64,000 nucleotides of DNA from Myoxocephalus aenaeus (taxonomy: Eukaryota > Chordata > Actinopteri > Perciformes > Cottidae), in assembly GCA_038501785.1 (NCBI GenBank), contig JBAMJR010000013.1, forward strand, positions 5,805,001 through 5,869,000. Direction: 5' to 3'. Shown piece by piece: positions 25,816 through 39,149 of the stretch. Under the pieces are notes generated by a model. That model did not search any database and was not told the origin of the DNA. It saw only the letters and a program-made list of their open reading frames with translations. Every line of letters starts with the position of its first letter. Position 1 is the stretch's first letter. The position numbers and the translations under genes were made by a program.

Positions 25816-28336
25816 GTAGATTCATGGTTTTATGAGATGTTCAACAATGACCCCAAGTACACTTAGTCACATCGTAGAGCTATCTAATCTCAAGGAGTAC
25901 AAATGCGTCCAAGACGTATTGAAATCAAATTGATCAAACCACCTTGGGAGGTGGTTTTGAGGTGATTTGACACTCATTCAAGCCAGATGTTGAAAAGATC
26001 AGAATGCATCCGTCTCTCCAAGACACATGCGTAGGCTTGACTTCTCTTAAGCGTGACTACGTCATGCAGGAAGTAGTCTGTAAGGAGCACTGGGGAGAGA
26101 GCATTAATCTGTTTGGGCGAGGGAGCGGTGTAAGTTAGAGCCGATAAAACGTTTGTCTCGCTTATCGTCAATACTAAGGAGTCTTTAATGTGTTTGTGTT
26201 AGTTTATGGATAATTGATCACTTATTAGCTTTTATTGCTGACTGTTAGATGGTGTCACTATACTTCTTAAGTGCACAAGTTATTCTCCGGCACTTGTGGC
26301 AGCTCGCAAACAGCTCCAGGTGCATTACCACCACCCGCTGGACTGGAGGAAGGATGATTTGCATGTAGCCGGGAAAATAAAGATGGATTTCAATTATATG
26401 TGTGATGTGGCAACAGAGACACATGTGTGGTTTAGGGTCTAGATTTTATCCGGATGTGAGACACTAAAAATGACAAGTGTGTTTCCTCATATTGCATCAC
26501 CACTGATCTCGGTACAGTCATGCAGTGGAGCCTTGGGCTGTTCTCCTCAGTGTAGCGTCTGGGGAGAATCTGCCTCTTAGTGTGTGTATAAAAAAAGTGG
26601 ATATGTGTGTGTATTAGTGTTTTTGTAAACACCTTCTCTAGGAAGAAAATAAGTTGTTTTCCTTTCATGCATTCTTCTGTGATGCGCTTCTGTTTGTTTC
26701 CCTGGATCTTCTTAAAGATAAACTCCCTTTTAATGCCTGTCTCCTTCAAGAACATGTTCAGTATATTAAGTGTGTGTCGAACGCTGTAGTGTTTGTTTGG
26801 GTTTTGTCTGGTGGAGAATGTCAAAGTGCCACTGGTTGGGTAAAAATGTAGCTTTTGTGTCATCTGCAGGTTTAAAACTGTATTTTCTTGACGATTTGAG
26901 CCTTTTATTGGACATTCGATCTCACCAATTGATCCCAATCAACTCGTAATTGATCCCCAAATCCCCTCAGTAACTGTGCAAGTTGTTGTTTTTTGCACGA
27001 CACGTTGCTGAAGTCGAAACTTACCCAAATCCAATGAAAAATGGATTCAGAGCTGCTACTGTTTAAACTCTGTTGGCATCCAGGATCTCACTTTGCACAG
27101 TGGCGAAAAGGTAAACAAAAGATGTCCTCGTACAAACGGGTCTTTTGTATATGTAACCCCACAAAATAACATAACTTAGTTAGATAATGATCTGCTCTTT
27201 AGTCTTGGAAGTTACCTTAATAAAGTAGGAGAAAAGGCTCGTTATTAAGTATATCTCTGACTACAGCCCCATGCATACAGCTTGTGGACATAATATACAT
27301 CACAGTGGAGCCGACAAAGCTGGACACTCCTGCTGCACCTGGTTACTGTCAAGTGAAAATGTATCAATACTGCACTTGTTGTTAATAGAACTTTAACAGG
27401 AATGAATTCAACATTTCAATCATTTCCTATAAACAGCATCACATAAAAAAACATGGCTTTGTGCAGGGTAAATGGGTCACTGTGCATCTGTCCTTCACAT
27501 TTGACAAGCGAGACACCGCAGACTTGGTTTTGATGAATGTCCAGGGAGTGATGTGTCACACTGGTCTGGCATTTTCTAAATTACTGTGTTTGGCCCAAGG
27601 TGGGAGCAGCAATTACCTGGCAAACATTTTAATAACCAGTCATATCTCACATACTGCAGGGGGTAATAAAATGACACTTGGAGCACATACACAACTGTCC
27701 ATGCTCTACAAATTTGTCTCCAGGGCCGACAGTTTGCCACACATTGAATTTTCCACTGTTTTGAGTTGCTTCAAAATCAGTTTGCCCGGTAAACTTTAAT
27801 CTTGTTCTTCTCCAAATTAATTTTCTGATCACTAAAGGGGTCATGTCCTCATTTGTACCTTCATTCAAATATCAGTCACTACAAATGTACAAATGAAAAG
27901 AAAAGAGAACAATGCAAATAGACCCCTACAACACATTCAATATTGTTACATAACAGACTTGAAACATATTTGTTCCAGAACTTGCACAAAAGGCACACTT
28001 TTCAACTCCTCACTGTATTAAGAAGAATATTATGAAACGTCAGTTCACTGTAAATTCAGGAAATCGTCAGTCCCAAGGTTTGTGAGGTATCTGGCATCAT
28101 TTCAACAAAGCAGCACTACGTCTTGACAGCATTGCTATAAATCCTCTGCAGAGGCCTAAACATGCATGCACTTAATGCTGCTCTTTTGTCTGAAAAAATA
28201 CACCTGTCACCTCACGCAATGTCAATTGCTCCGTGGGAGGGAACTACAGAAGAACGTCCTATTCTCACCGAGACCCTGTTTTCTGGTCTATTGTAAGATA
28301 ACAAAGGTTTCTAAAACAGCAGCATATGAGTGCTCT
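25816..28336. other. end of intron 1, no supported exon
   Basis: A 168-codon minus-strand open frame at 26432-26938 stands out by length but has no recognised domain. The rest is AT-rich without identifiable repeats or RNA genes. Confidence 0.45.
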
Positions 28337-28655
28337 AACCTAGTGGTTCCTTTTTGGCTTGGGTTATCGAGGACATGAGATTAACGCAGGTTATGTTCTT
28401 AATGCAGATATGATATGTCTCAGAATTCTAGGAATTTTAAGAGGCCTTTTTTTTTTTAAAGAAAAAAGCACATAAAGAGTAGAAGAAGACAATGTATAAA
28501 AATACAAGAAAGTCATTAAAAGAATCGTGGAACAGACATAAAAACTAATATTTTGTATCCTTTCAAACATTTTATGACCACTCTGATTTAGTTTGGCTTC
28601 CCTTTGGGGATCCCATCTCCCCAATTTGGGAACCAATGCCAACCAGCAATGCCAG
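28337..28655. repeat. MITE-like dispersed repeat with GGTTCC/GGGAACC ends
   Basis: It starts AACCTAGTGGTTCC followed by TTTTTGGCTTGGG, and ends GGGGATCCC...CCCCAATTTGGGAACCAATG. These inverted ends are characteristic of a widespread fish repeat. It sits 0.2 kb before exon 2. Confidence 0.5.
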
Positions 28656-28851
28656 AAGTTCCCCACCATCTTCACACTGAACAGACACCAGGATGAAAGT
28701 CATCACTTCTAGGATTTTAGATCAATTTACTGTTTGTACTCTATGGAACATCATACTGCTGCTCACCATCTTGAGCAACATGAGGATTGTTTTGATGCAC
28801 GTAAGTCCTCTGTTTTTATAAGTGTATGTTTGTAATGTGTGTGTTTTACAG

Positions 28852-29127
28852 AACATCCCAGCGCTGCCTTGCGGTAAAGCCCTCTACTCCTACGAAGGAA
28901 AAGAACCAGGCGATCTCCAATTTTCAAAGGGCGACATCATCATCCTGCGACGCAAGGTGGACGACAACTGGTACCATGGCGAGCTCAACGGTTGCCATGG
29001 ATTCTTGCCTGCGAGTTACATCCAGCTGCTGCGTCCCCTGAGCCAAACTCCACCCCAGGGCAAAGCGCTGTACGACTTTGAGGTCAAAGATAAAGACCAG
29101 GATAAAGACTGTCTGGCCTTCAGCAAG
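28852..29127 (+). CDS. sh3rf3: sh3rf3 exon 2: SH3-1 and first part of SH3-2
   Basis: The exon follows a TTTTACAG acceptor and ends at AAG before GTAACA; it is 276 nt, phase 0 to 0, residues 1-92. It encodes a complete SH3 domain: ALYSYEG at 10-16, an acidic RT-loop, W40 in the WYHGE motif at 40-44, and the G-F-L-P-A-S-Y ligand-face motif at 50-56. The second SH3 begins with ALYDF at 72-76 and is split by the next intron after FSK. In POSH-family scaffolds the first two SH3 domains bind proline-rich partners; which partner binds which domain in fish is unknown. An in-frame ATG at 28822 lies in the intron just before the acceptor and is not treated as a start, because the acceptor is strong and the family always has a RING exon upstream. 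Confidence 0.95.
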
Positions 29128-31190
29128 GTAACACATAACACATACAAACACATGCTACACACACACACTTGAAGACACTGTTTTTATATCAGACACAGAA
29201 CAAATATATTACGTGTTGAATGGCTGGGCCGAGCCTCGTGGATGAATCAGTGTAACGAGATTACAGAGATGGCTGAATTTACAACAGCATAAATATCATA
29301 GTAGAAGAAAACACTTTCTGTGGTGTTAAACGAGGAGGGGTTCATTGTAGGACACTACTAATTGATTATGACTCATATTGGTTCTCAGAATTTAAGCAGG
29401 TCAAAAGTACATTATCTGCATGGTGCCTTCCCAAAGAAACTGAAGTTTTCACGTTTTACTCCATTTTTACTATTTTGTAAATGAAATAATTTGATCAGCT
29501 TTCACATCCAAAGCCATGAGAGTTCACAGCAAAAACGTATCAAATCTGTGTGCATAAAGAAGTATACATTTTCACTGTCATTTGTGTGGTTGTTCGACAT
29601 AAGGTAGTGATGTATTTGTTATTGACTAGTAGTTCCATATTGTTATATGGACTTTTTATCACTTAAAAGTATTTTTAAGTGACTCAAATCTGAACTTTCT
29701 TGTTGTGTGCAGTCACAGAGGATTATAGATATCCTGACTCAAAATGAGTTGGTAATTGCTTTATTGTGTCTTGTTTTAACACCTTTCAAGCACATTCTAT
29801 TTTATGTTTGCAATCAAATTCTTCCATTTATTTACCAAGAAGTTGGAAGAAAAATAACGCTAAAACAATAGTTCAACCAGCATGAAGCTCAAGAGTATTG
29901 TAGCTCATTAAGATGAGAATCATCTCAGTATATTGCTTCCTCACATGGAAGCTTACATGCAGCTACTTGCTGTCCATCTCGGAATATAGTGAGTATTATT
30001 TCTTGTGTAATACATTATCATCAAAGTAAAGTGATGATTTCTCTGGTGGGACATCAGATATCAAAGTAATAATGATACATATATTTTCATTAGCTGTTGT
30101 CGAGGAGCAACCTCCATCTAGATGTCTCTCTGGGTCCTCTTGGTTCTTAGAGAGCAACACAAACTCAGAACCCAAGTTGTTCTGTGGGTCCCAGGTCTGT
30201 GTGCCAACATGTATAATACTGGAAACAATTCTGAGCAAATTGTGTGGGAGAAAACATATTTTTTTGACAGGCGATGTAATAAAGTATGAACTGTGAAGAG
30301 TAAGAAGATTGGCATGTTTCTGCTCTTTCTGAGAAAGGCTTGTTAATTATAGAGCCTAATGCTTCTTTTGCCAGTACTGGTGTCTCTCTCTATCTGAATC
30401 TGTCTGCGGGTCCCCACTGGATTGGCTCCTTTTATTTTGAAAAATAATTGATACAAGTCGGACTTGGATCGGTATTCTATGTTTTTTTTTTTTTTTGCTG
30501 AGGTGGTCCAAAATCATATAAAACATCATCCCCATTTGTAAAAGTGTCTCTAAAAAGATACTTTGAAAAGTGATGGACAACATGAGAGATTATGCATTCC
30601 TTCAGAAGTGTGTATCCCGGTCGGGTAAGGTGTAAACAGTCATTTCTGCTCCTCAAAGCTTATCATTTTGCTCCTGCTGTTAACAGGCTCATTTGTGCTC
30701 GGCACATCCATTCTGTCTCCGCACTGTAATTGTGTGTCTGTGCAGAGAGAAAGATTATTAAATTACGCTGTACTGTACGCTTCACTGTAAGTGTTTTAGG
30801 ACTCACCACAGCAGAGCATCATCCTACAGGAGATACCTTGTCTCAAACACACTGAGCTCTACATCCGGATTAGCAGATAATGACGAGACATTCAAAGTTC
30901 ACGTTATTTTGCGATTCAGGGCTAAACTAATCAACAGATTAATGTTTGAAGATTACACAAAGCCATACACTCACGCTGAGACGCGTGCCCCTGCGGCGCC
31001 CTGTATGCGTGTTGTCATGCAGAAACCAGTATTTGTGATATTGTTTTCCCTTGTGAGAAATAATTACTCAATATGACTAATACACAACAGTGATCTAGCA
31101 GCGTTATCACTGTCGTCCCTAATGGTCTAACCAAGACCTTCGTATTCATGTGAGGAGAGGAGCAACAGAGGGAAAAACACTTTCATGATG

Positions 31191-31408
<218 letters not shown>

Positions 31409-31846
31409 AATGAGCTACAACTTCCAAGAGCACCATTTTTTTTTTTTTTTTTTTTTTACCCGTGGCATCATTCCTTGGTTGAGCAATCCAACATAAGCGC
31501 ATACAAATGATGAGGAAAGTTTTAGCCGCACATTGTAATGGTTCAGTTGACCGTATCAGGAGAGATTTATAGCTCCAGGTAACAGGTAGCAGAAAAAAAA
31601 CATTTTGGGTGCCAAACATCCACTCGCAAAGCGTTTGTGATGCTTTGTTTTAGCCAGTTTCCGATCAAAAGCCTGTGTTTTAGTAACAGGGGAAAACAGA
31701 AGATACATGTATCTGTTAGTTCACCCTTTCATTTTATTTTGTTGTTTTTAAAATCACCAATTATTAAATGACCTAAAAGGCTATTATTCGGACACACGTG
31801 GTGTTCCTACAATGTGTGAAGTCTCACTCATTTCCCCTCTCTCCAG

Positions 31847-31942
31847 GATGAGGTACTGACAGTAATCAGGCGAGTGGACGAGAACTGGGCAGAAGGCATG
31901 CTGGGAGACAAGATTGGCATCTTCCCCATTCTCTATGTGGAG
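31847..31942 (+). CDS. sh3rf3: sh3rf3 exon 3: remainder of SH3-2
   Basis: This 96-nt, phase 0 to 0 exon follows a CTCTCTCCAG acceptor and precedes GTAAAC. It encodes residues 93-124 and completes SH3-2, with RRVDENWAEG at 100-109 (conserved Trp at 106), then GDKIGIFP at 112-119 and the terminal YVE. The exon is a multiple of three, so skipping would keep frame but remove the second half of the SH3-2 fold. The sequence is close to what I recall of mammalian SH3RF3. Confidence 0.95.
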
Positions 31943-33287
31943 GTAAACCCACAGACATTCACACATAACATTCACATATCTGGCTATCACAGAAATACTG
32001 CAGCTGTAAAAGCAAGAGGGCTGTTGCAGAAGAACACCAGTATTACAGGGTTGTCGTTTATCATACTGCTACTTTTGAGAGTGGAGGTCAAAAACATTTT
32101 CTCTTTCGGTGAAAATATGACAAAACTAGGGATATCAGTGCTGTTTGGCTTCCATATTATTCACGAGTGGAAGCCGATTTATTCAGATTTTATTTTAAGA
32201 AGATCGGATGAATCACAAAAGCGTATAAAAAATGTATACCCTAATGGCCAAATAATCAATTAATTCTCCCTGATTTCAAATATGCTTTAATGTAAGGGTA
32301 TTCTGAGCCAGTTTTGTATGTTATGTTTTCACCAAAAGTACTGCTCCTGCTATAATTCATCACTTTTGTTTTGATACCTTTTGAGGCCATCTGTATTGAG
32401 CCTCATTCTGAGGTCAGGATGTAACAGAGGAGATGGTTATCACCATCAAATCAATTTAGATAGATAGCAATGTGTTCAAGTCCTTCAGTGTCAGCAGACG
32501 TACTATGCAAGACCAACTGAGTATCATGTGCTATCTGACCTGGGTTCAGCAGAGGTTGGACACTGTCTGCAATATAAAAAGGTGAACACATGTTTAATGT
32601 AAGACATTGCAATTGAACTCAAACAGCATTGTGTGTACATTATTCTCCGTAAAGCATGCCGCTCGTAGGTTAATCTGCAGCGAGGTCCCACATGATGTTT
32701 CCGTGTCAGGATGGAATATTATGTTTGACCACTTATCTGAAGGCATGCACAACCAAAACATTCAAATTGCCCCAGAAATATAAATTGCATTATAAATGCT
32801 GTTTGAAAGTCGGCAGAGGGGGAGTTTTCTTTCAGGGATTTCCTTGCAGTAAAAAGATAAAACCCTCAACACTGCAAACATTTTACCGCCTGTCAAGGTT
32901 GAAATATAGTTTACTTTAATCCTTGTGCAACTGAAAAAAAAGGCATGCACAATTTGCTCTGCATCACATTGAAGGCTTTTAAACCGTGGTAAAAAGCCAT
33001 TGGGGGAATCTGGAAGGGTGTGTGTTTCCTTCTTTCTTGTTGTTCATGATTTTCTTCTCTTTTCATCACCACAAATTTGTAAATACGTTGACTCTCTAAT
33101 GGCCCTGTCAGAATCAAATGATGAAACCTTCGACAGGAGGCTCACTAAAAATGGGAAGTACAGCTACGTATGCGTGTTTGTCAAGACAATAAGACTCTCA
33201 CAAGGTCCAGATCCAGTGTACAAGGGTAGTGCATTCTGCATTCATGTACCGGTACTGTAGCTCAGAGAAAATCATTAACGTAGAGAT

Positions 33288-33290
<3 letters not shown>

Positions 33291-33321
<31 letters not shown>
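33291..33321. repeat. (AG)n microsatellite
   Basis: 15 AG units. Confidence 0.97.
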
Positions 33322-33323
<2 letters not shown>

Positions 33324-33699
33324 AATGGCATGATCCCTCCTTCATGCTGCATACATTTTATTGCTTTTGATATCCGCATCTGTACAAATAAATCACTGTT
33401 CTGCTCATCTATAGAGCTTTTATTTTGTGTTTTGCCATCCTATAATCATACTGCCTTCTCCAATCACTTTCTCTCTCTGGGTTTGCTGCCTGCACGGGAT
33501 TGGACTCTTGGCTACCCAATCATATCCCTGAAATTAGCTGTTTGACCAAACGGCTCTCTTAGGCGATGGTGATTAAGCCGTAGACTGAGAGAGGCCCGGG
33601 ACAAACACACACAGACACACCGGGGTTGTTATTAGATAGAGATACATCAATAATTTAGAGCACTCCATCACTCTGGCACAGCAGGGGTACGGGGGCATG

Positions 33700-33701
<2 letters not shown>

Positions 33702-33732
<31 letters not shown>
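33702..33732. repeat. (GT)n microsatellite
   Basis: 15 GT units, then a second short GT run to about 33752. Confidence 0.95.
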
Positions 33733-33734
<2 letters not shown>

Positions 33735-34010
33735 GGTTTGTGTGTGTGTGTGGTGAGTGTATGCAGTGGGAGCTTAATGAGGAGGGCTCAGCTGGACTTC
33801 TGCTGATCTGTGCTTGTCTCGCTGGATATAAAGTACCTCTTCTATCTGTTGTCTATTGAATGCAGACTGCTTGGGTTACTATCCGGATACTTAGATTGGT
33901 GATGAGGGGTTTGCAGATGATAGGGATGCTAAATTGCGTGAGAAGTGTGTGAAATTATTGGCGGTGTTACAAAAACAGGTCTGGGTTAAACAATGCAAAG
34001 GGATGGTGGG

Positions 34011-34113
34011 AGCTTTATTCCAACGGGACTTCTGGGTTTGTTCCTCTGCTACCGTTAACAACATGTTAAAGGTAGCAGAGGAACAAACCCAGAAGTCCCG
34101 TTGGAATAAAGCT
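34011..34113. repeat. near-perfect inverted repeat, 50-bp stem
   Basis: The arms 34011-34053 and 34071-34113 are exact reverse complements over 43 bp (AGCTTTATTCCAACGGGAC... paired with ...GTCCCGTTGGAATAAAGCT). The spacer adds a further 7-bp pairing (GTTAACA with TGTTAAA, one mismatch), leaving a 3-nt loop. The flanks do not pair. Confidence 0.97.
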
Positions 34114-34907
34114 TCTGCAAGTCTTTTCAGAGGGTAAAACACTGCACAGCTGTTTAGAATACTATGAGGAGACAACTCAGAAAAGGCATTACAAAGAGTG
34201 ACATAACTTTACCATCTCTCTTGGTAATCAGGAAGTAAATAAAAAGATGTGCACCAAGTGCAACTTATTTGCCACACAGCCCTGTGTTTTTTTATTTTGT
34301 TGGAGCCCTCTGTTCGGGACCCCTGCTGTGCCACCACAGTGGTCTCATTTAAGTGAAAGTGGATCGTTCGACCATGCCATTCATCCTGACCTCCTCCCTG
34401 CACGTACAGAGCGAATGGTTGGCAGGAGCGGTTGCTCTTTCTCTTGCATCATGTCTCTGTTGTCTGGTGGTTGTCTTTACTGGATATAAACAAATAATGA
34501 AACTGCCATTGAATAATTACATTAGCTAACAGAAAAAACAAGGTATTGATTGTGAATTTAGTTAGATGTTGGCACTTGTTGGTGGATTGAATGGGTGTGG
34601 GTGTACTTGGAGTTGATTTCCTTCGTGTTCTGGTGGGTTTGCATCTGTTTGTTGATGAGGAAAAGTGGTGCTGGTGTTGTTATAAAAATACTACACCAGA
34701 CCTGACTTTGGGTGGGTGTGCTGAGTGGGTTGGAGTCTGCTGTTCAGGTGGATGTGATATTAGCTTAGAAAAGTTTGAATTGAGGGTGGATGGGTTTGAG
34801 CAGATCCAAGGGTTAGTCATGCAACAGGTGGACAGGCTCTTTCTCCCTGTTTTTATTTTATGCATCTTACGGTCTCTGCAGCAGGAGGGAGTTGGCACAC
34901 ACCTGCC

Positions 34908-35009
<102 letters not shown>

Positions 35010-35213
35010 CATGCATGTATCTTGCAGGCTTACCCTTTTCGCAGTGCAGATATCAGCTCAGCTCATCAGCTCGAGTCTTAGTATTACCTGGGGAGAGCAG
35101 CCACCCTCCAAAAGACACAGAGCACAGAGAAGAGATAGCTCAACACGTAATAGATGACCTTGGAGATTTCATTCTGCCAAAAGCGCCAAGAGAAGAATTG
35201 TCTCTTTCAACAA

Positions 35214-35215
<2 letters not shown>

Positions 35216-35249
<34 letters not shown>
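35216..35249. repeat. (TC)n microsatellite
   Basis: 17 TC units followed by a short CA run to about 35271. Confidence 0.97.
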
Positions 35250-35252
<3 letters not shown>

Positions 35253-35327
35253 CATGCACACACACACACACCCTTGTCTTCTTTACTGCAGCATGACCGG
35301 GCACTATAGAAATGGTGGACCTGGTGT

Positions 35328-35330
<3 letters not shown>

Positions 35331-35410
<80 letters not shown>
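35331..35410. repeat. (TG)n microsatellite
   Basis: 40 uninterrupted TG units. Confidence 0.98.
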
Positions 35411-35411
<1 letters not shown>

Positions 35412-35521
35412 CTGCTGTATGTATGTGGAGGCACACGCTGGTATTCAAGCATAAGAGTCACTTGATTGGTTTTAATATTCTATGTTAAGGAGTAAACAAG
35501 TATGTTTCCTCGCTGACCTTC

Positions 35522-35522
<1 letters not shown>

Positions 35523-35595
<73 letters not shown>
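35523..35595. repeat. (TG)n microsatellite
   Basis: 36 uninterrupted TG units. Confidence 0.98.
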
Positions 35596-35597
<2 letters not shown>

Positions 35598-35759
35598 ATG
35601 CATGCGTGCGTGTGTCCTCTTGTCCGTCCCATGAGAGCAAACTGGGTTGTTTCTGCAGCATCAATCCATCATGCTTATTAGCATATGATTTGGCTTTGAT
35701 TAGCATATCTATTAATATGGAAATGCAACATCACCAACACTGAGCCCAGACGGGTCGGT

Positions 35760-35764
<5 letters not shown>

Positions 35765-35817
<53 letters not shown>
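35765..35817. repeat. (AC)n microsatellite
   Basis: 26 AC units. Confidence 0.98.
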
Positions 35818-35821
<4 letters not shown>

Positions 35822-38030
35822 GAAATGCTCGACTCTGTCTCCAGGGATTGTTTAGGAGTTTGAGGTTACGCTAAGCAGACATGATTACGATGTAAATGTG
35901 CTAGAGGGCTGAAGATGGAAGATTTTGTTATTTTTTTGTTATTGCGTTAGTTAATGTGTCCCTGTTTTCACATTGTTCCGCTGTGGTCCGAAGACCAAAT
36001 TCAATGACCCACAGTATCTCAGTGACCATGCCCTGTAAGAGCTCACTGAGATCATTTAACATATACTGTCGGTGTAATATTTGCGTTTACTCTGTAGAGA
36101 CAAGTGTTGAACACGGCACAGTGTGCAGAGGTAATGATAGATAGCATCCTCTGCATGAAGACTTTCACTGAGGCATTTCTGAGAAATATATTTCCCTCTG
36201 GTGTTCATGTAGTGTGCATATAGCGTCATGTAGAACGTTGTACCCCTTAATGTTTTATATTTGCATATAACGTCTGTCATAAAAGTTTGCTTCAACCGTA
36301 ATATCCATTAACTTTAAACATTCACGTCGAGCTTTTAACAATTTCTTGTTTTCACAATTAGTTTCAATTTGGCAGCGTCTGCCCAATTGATGCTCTGGAA
36401 CAAATCTCAACAAGCTTTACACAGACTATTCCTGAGCTCACAAACCCCCTCAGCAGAGCCTGAGATATACAACATGGATGAACATGAGCGCATAAAAGAA
36501 AGAAGAAAACAATCTTGAAACCACACCAAATGGCACCGCTGAATGAGGGAGGGGAGGTGGAGAGAGTTAAATTGCAAGCAGCAGGTACTTCGGGAACATT
36601 GAGAAGCAGTGTGAGTGTTGGAGTGAGCGGAATTAATGAGCGCCAGCCGGCTTTTGTGCCCACCCGAACTACTGCGAAGCTCTATAATTGTCAAACAGAC
36701 CGACTGTTTTCCCATTTACAACCAAGATGTGCTTACAGCCACAGGGCAGAAAATACTTCGGCACAATGCCGTGATAGCTCATATATGGAACATCCATCCT
36801 TTCATGCCACAAACAAGTATCCGCTATATAGCTGGCTGATATGGTTTATGGAATTACAGACTCTAATGGCAGCTAGTAGTAGTGATAGAACTGACCTGCA
36901 CTACATGAGTAACACATTTCTTGTTGCGGGTAGTGAGAAATAAGCTGATCTCTTTAGCACCACAGACTGTGAATGATCAGCACAGATTAAGAAAGCAGTG
37001 GTCCCCTAACCCTAAATGCAGTATGCCACTAGACACATTTTAGAAAGGTATGTTAAAAAAATAAAATGGCATTTATGACATATTTTCATAGCCTTATTGT
37101 AACATGTATTCTTGCCAGTAGCAGCTCAAAACCATATCATTTACTGTCTATTTAAGTAATCCACTGCCGTCCTGCCGTTGCTGAATCAAACTGCTGCTGG
37201 TCCGCCTGAAGTAGCGCTGGAAGCGGCTTCATTCAGACACAGGTCAGAGCGGTCTCTGCCCACGGATAATATTATGAACCCAGACACGATGCCGTTTGAT
37301 GTTCCGATGTTTGTGGGACTTCCACAACAAGTATAAAGCAGAACTAGTGGTTATTTCAATGGTGGATGGCGTAAATGGTAACTGTTTTCACGGAGTTAAG
37401 CTTTTGGTGTGAACGCAGCATTACACCAATCAGCAGCGCTTTGTTATAGGGCCTGACAAACGTTGCACATCTCATGAAAAACCACCAGAAACATGCAGTA
37501 ACAGAGTGCTCTCTGGTACCTTAACCCAGGTGTGTATTCCTCAAAAATGTCTGATTATAAAAAATAAATTAAAAAACACACACCACATTATTAAAATCCA
37601 GAGCTGTGAGCAAACCATTAAATTCAAATACCTAATTGTGTACTCTGCGCTAGAAGGAATGTTTATTTCTTACATTTATTTGGTGATACTAAAAGTAAAT
37701 ATGAGACTGTAATCACCCAGTCCTGACATGCAATTAGAATTGTTGAGGATAAAAACACAATAAAGCTAAACGCTCATTGTGGTCCTCATTAGAAACGGGT
37801 GAGATGACAGGTTACAAGCACATTAGTATTGTGGGATATGCAGCGTGTTGCACAAATCCTCAGTGTTGCTTGATCCTTAAGTTCTCACTCACTCTGTTTT
37901 GAATTGTGCATCATCAGCAGACGTTCACATATCCATCTACAAAGTTGACAGAATATTAAATCTGAAAAATTGCAATCAACAAATACAAAATGCAAGACAT
38001 TTAGTTTGTTATATTACATCACGTAATATT

Positions 38031-38062
38031 TGTTTAGCTGACGCATTCATCCAAAGCAACTT
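38031..38062 (+). repeat. SINE-like fragment
   Basis: TTTAGCTGACGCATTCATCC followed by AAAGCAACTT matches the hallmark TTTAGCWGACGCTTTTATCC/AAAGCGACTT box of a dispersed teleost repeat. Only this box is recognisable. Confidence 0.6.
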
Positions 38063-38132
38063 GTGTGGACTTTCTGCTGACAACAGGGATTTTTTTCCAC
38101 CGTTGTGGAGCAGTAGCAGAGCGTAGTGGATG

Positions 38133-38134
<2 letters not shown>

Positions 38135-38211
<77 letters not shown>
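38135..38211. repeat. (GT)n microsatellite
   Basis: 38 uninterrupted GT units. Confidence 0.98.
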
Positions 38212-38212
<1 letters not shown>

Positions 38213-38701
38213 TGTTTGTGTGTCAAGGATTTTTTTGATTAATTCATTGTTAAATTAGGGATTTGGTTATTCAATTTACTTTTAAATTACTTTTGTTCTT
38301 AAATTCTTAAAGAGAAACCTATGTGGAGAACCATCAAACACTACTCTCTCCTGAAGAAAGGTGTAATTATATCATAACTTCACAAAATAACTGAATCAGA
38401 TTTCACTCAAGAATAAAATGAGATGAAACCACAATGATGAAAGAAAGAACAATCCTGACTCACGTTTGGTTATGTTATGTGTGGGAGTGCAGGGAAGCTC
38501 GCTGGACCAGCTGTTGTAAGTGATGATTGTTATGCTGCTGACTTTTGAAAGGCTGCCAACAAGAGCAAGTGAGGAAAGTACTGGAGATCCTGTTATGGAT
38601 GTGAACCACAGAGGACTTAAATCTAACACCTGAACCCTTCCTCTCTTCCTTCCTTCTTTTGTTCTTTCACACACCTGCTTCTCCTCCTCCTCTCCTCTCA
38701 G

Positions 38702-39010
38702 TTAAATGAAACCGGCAAGCAGTTGATGGAGATTGACAAGCCCGCGACAACTAACGCTCCGGGTCCGAGCTCCGAGCCCGCCCCGCTGGGCCCCTGCACT
38801 CCTGGCCCCTCCCCCAGCGCTTCCCCGTCCAATGGAAATGGCTCTGGCCATCGGAGAAGCGAGGGGAAGAAAAACGCTAAGAAGAGGCATTCGTTCTCTG
38901 CGCTGTCTGTCAGCCAGAGGGCCGCCCAGTTTAACAACAGACACAGTATGGAGATCTCCCATCCAGTCCTCATCAGCTCATCCGACCCCAGAGCTGCAGC
39001 ACGCATCCAG
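38702..39010 (+). CDS. sh3rf3: sh3rf3 exon 4: linker between SH3-2 and SH3-3 (Rac-binding region in POSH)
   Basis: The exon follows CTCTCCTCTCAG and ends before GTACTC; it is 309 nt, phase 0 to 0, residues 125-227. It starts LNETGKQLMEIDKP, matching the segment after SH3-2 in SH3RF3. A Pro/Ser/Gly-rich low-complexity part occupies about 142-174. A conserved basic part follows, KKNAKKRHSF at 180-189, then NRHSMEIS at 203-210 and SSDPRAAARI at 217-226. In SH3RF1 the equivalent region contributes to Rac-GTP binding and its RHSF serine is reported as an AKT site; transfer to this fish protein (Ser188) is inference. The block at about 145-170 is GC-rich and looks less conserved than the flanks. 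Confidence 0.93.
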
Positions 39011-39149
39011 GTACTCACACAAATCATACATACACACTATAATTAGAGTGATATGTAGCAGTGGTGGTAATTTGATCCTACAATAGGGTAGTAGAGATAC
39101 ATGTAAAATACTTTATTATAAGGAAAGGTTTTGCCTTCATACTTTTACA

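Noticed and set aside
28822..28851. In-frame ATG just upstream of exon 2 as an alternative start
   Set aside because: It lies within the intronic acceptor region (TTTTACAG) and no promoter signal is seen nearby.
36515..36943. 142-codon plus-strand frame in intron 3
   Set aside because: No domain, no splice context and composition like the surrounding DNA.
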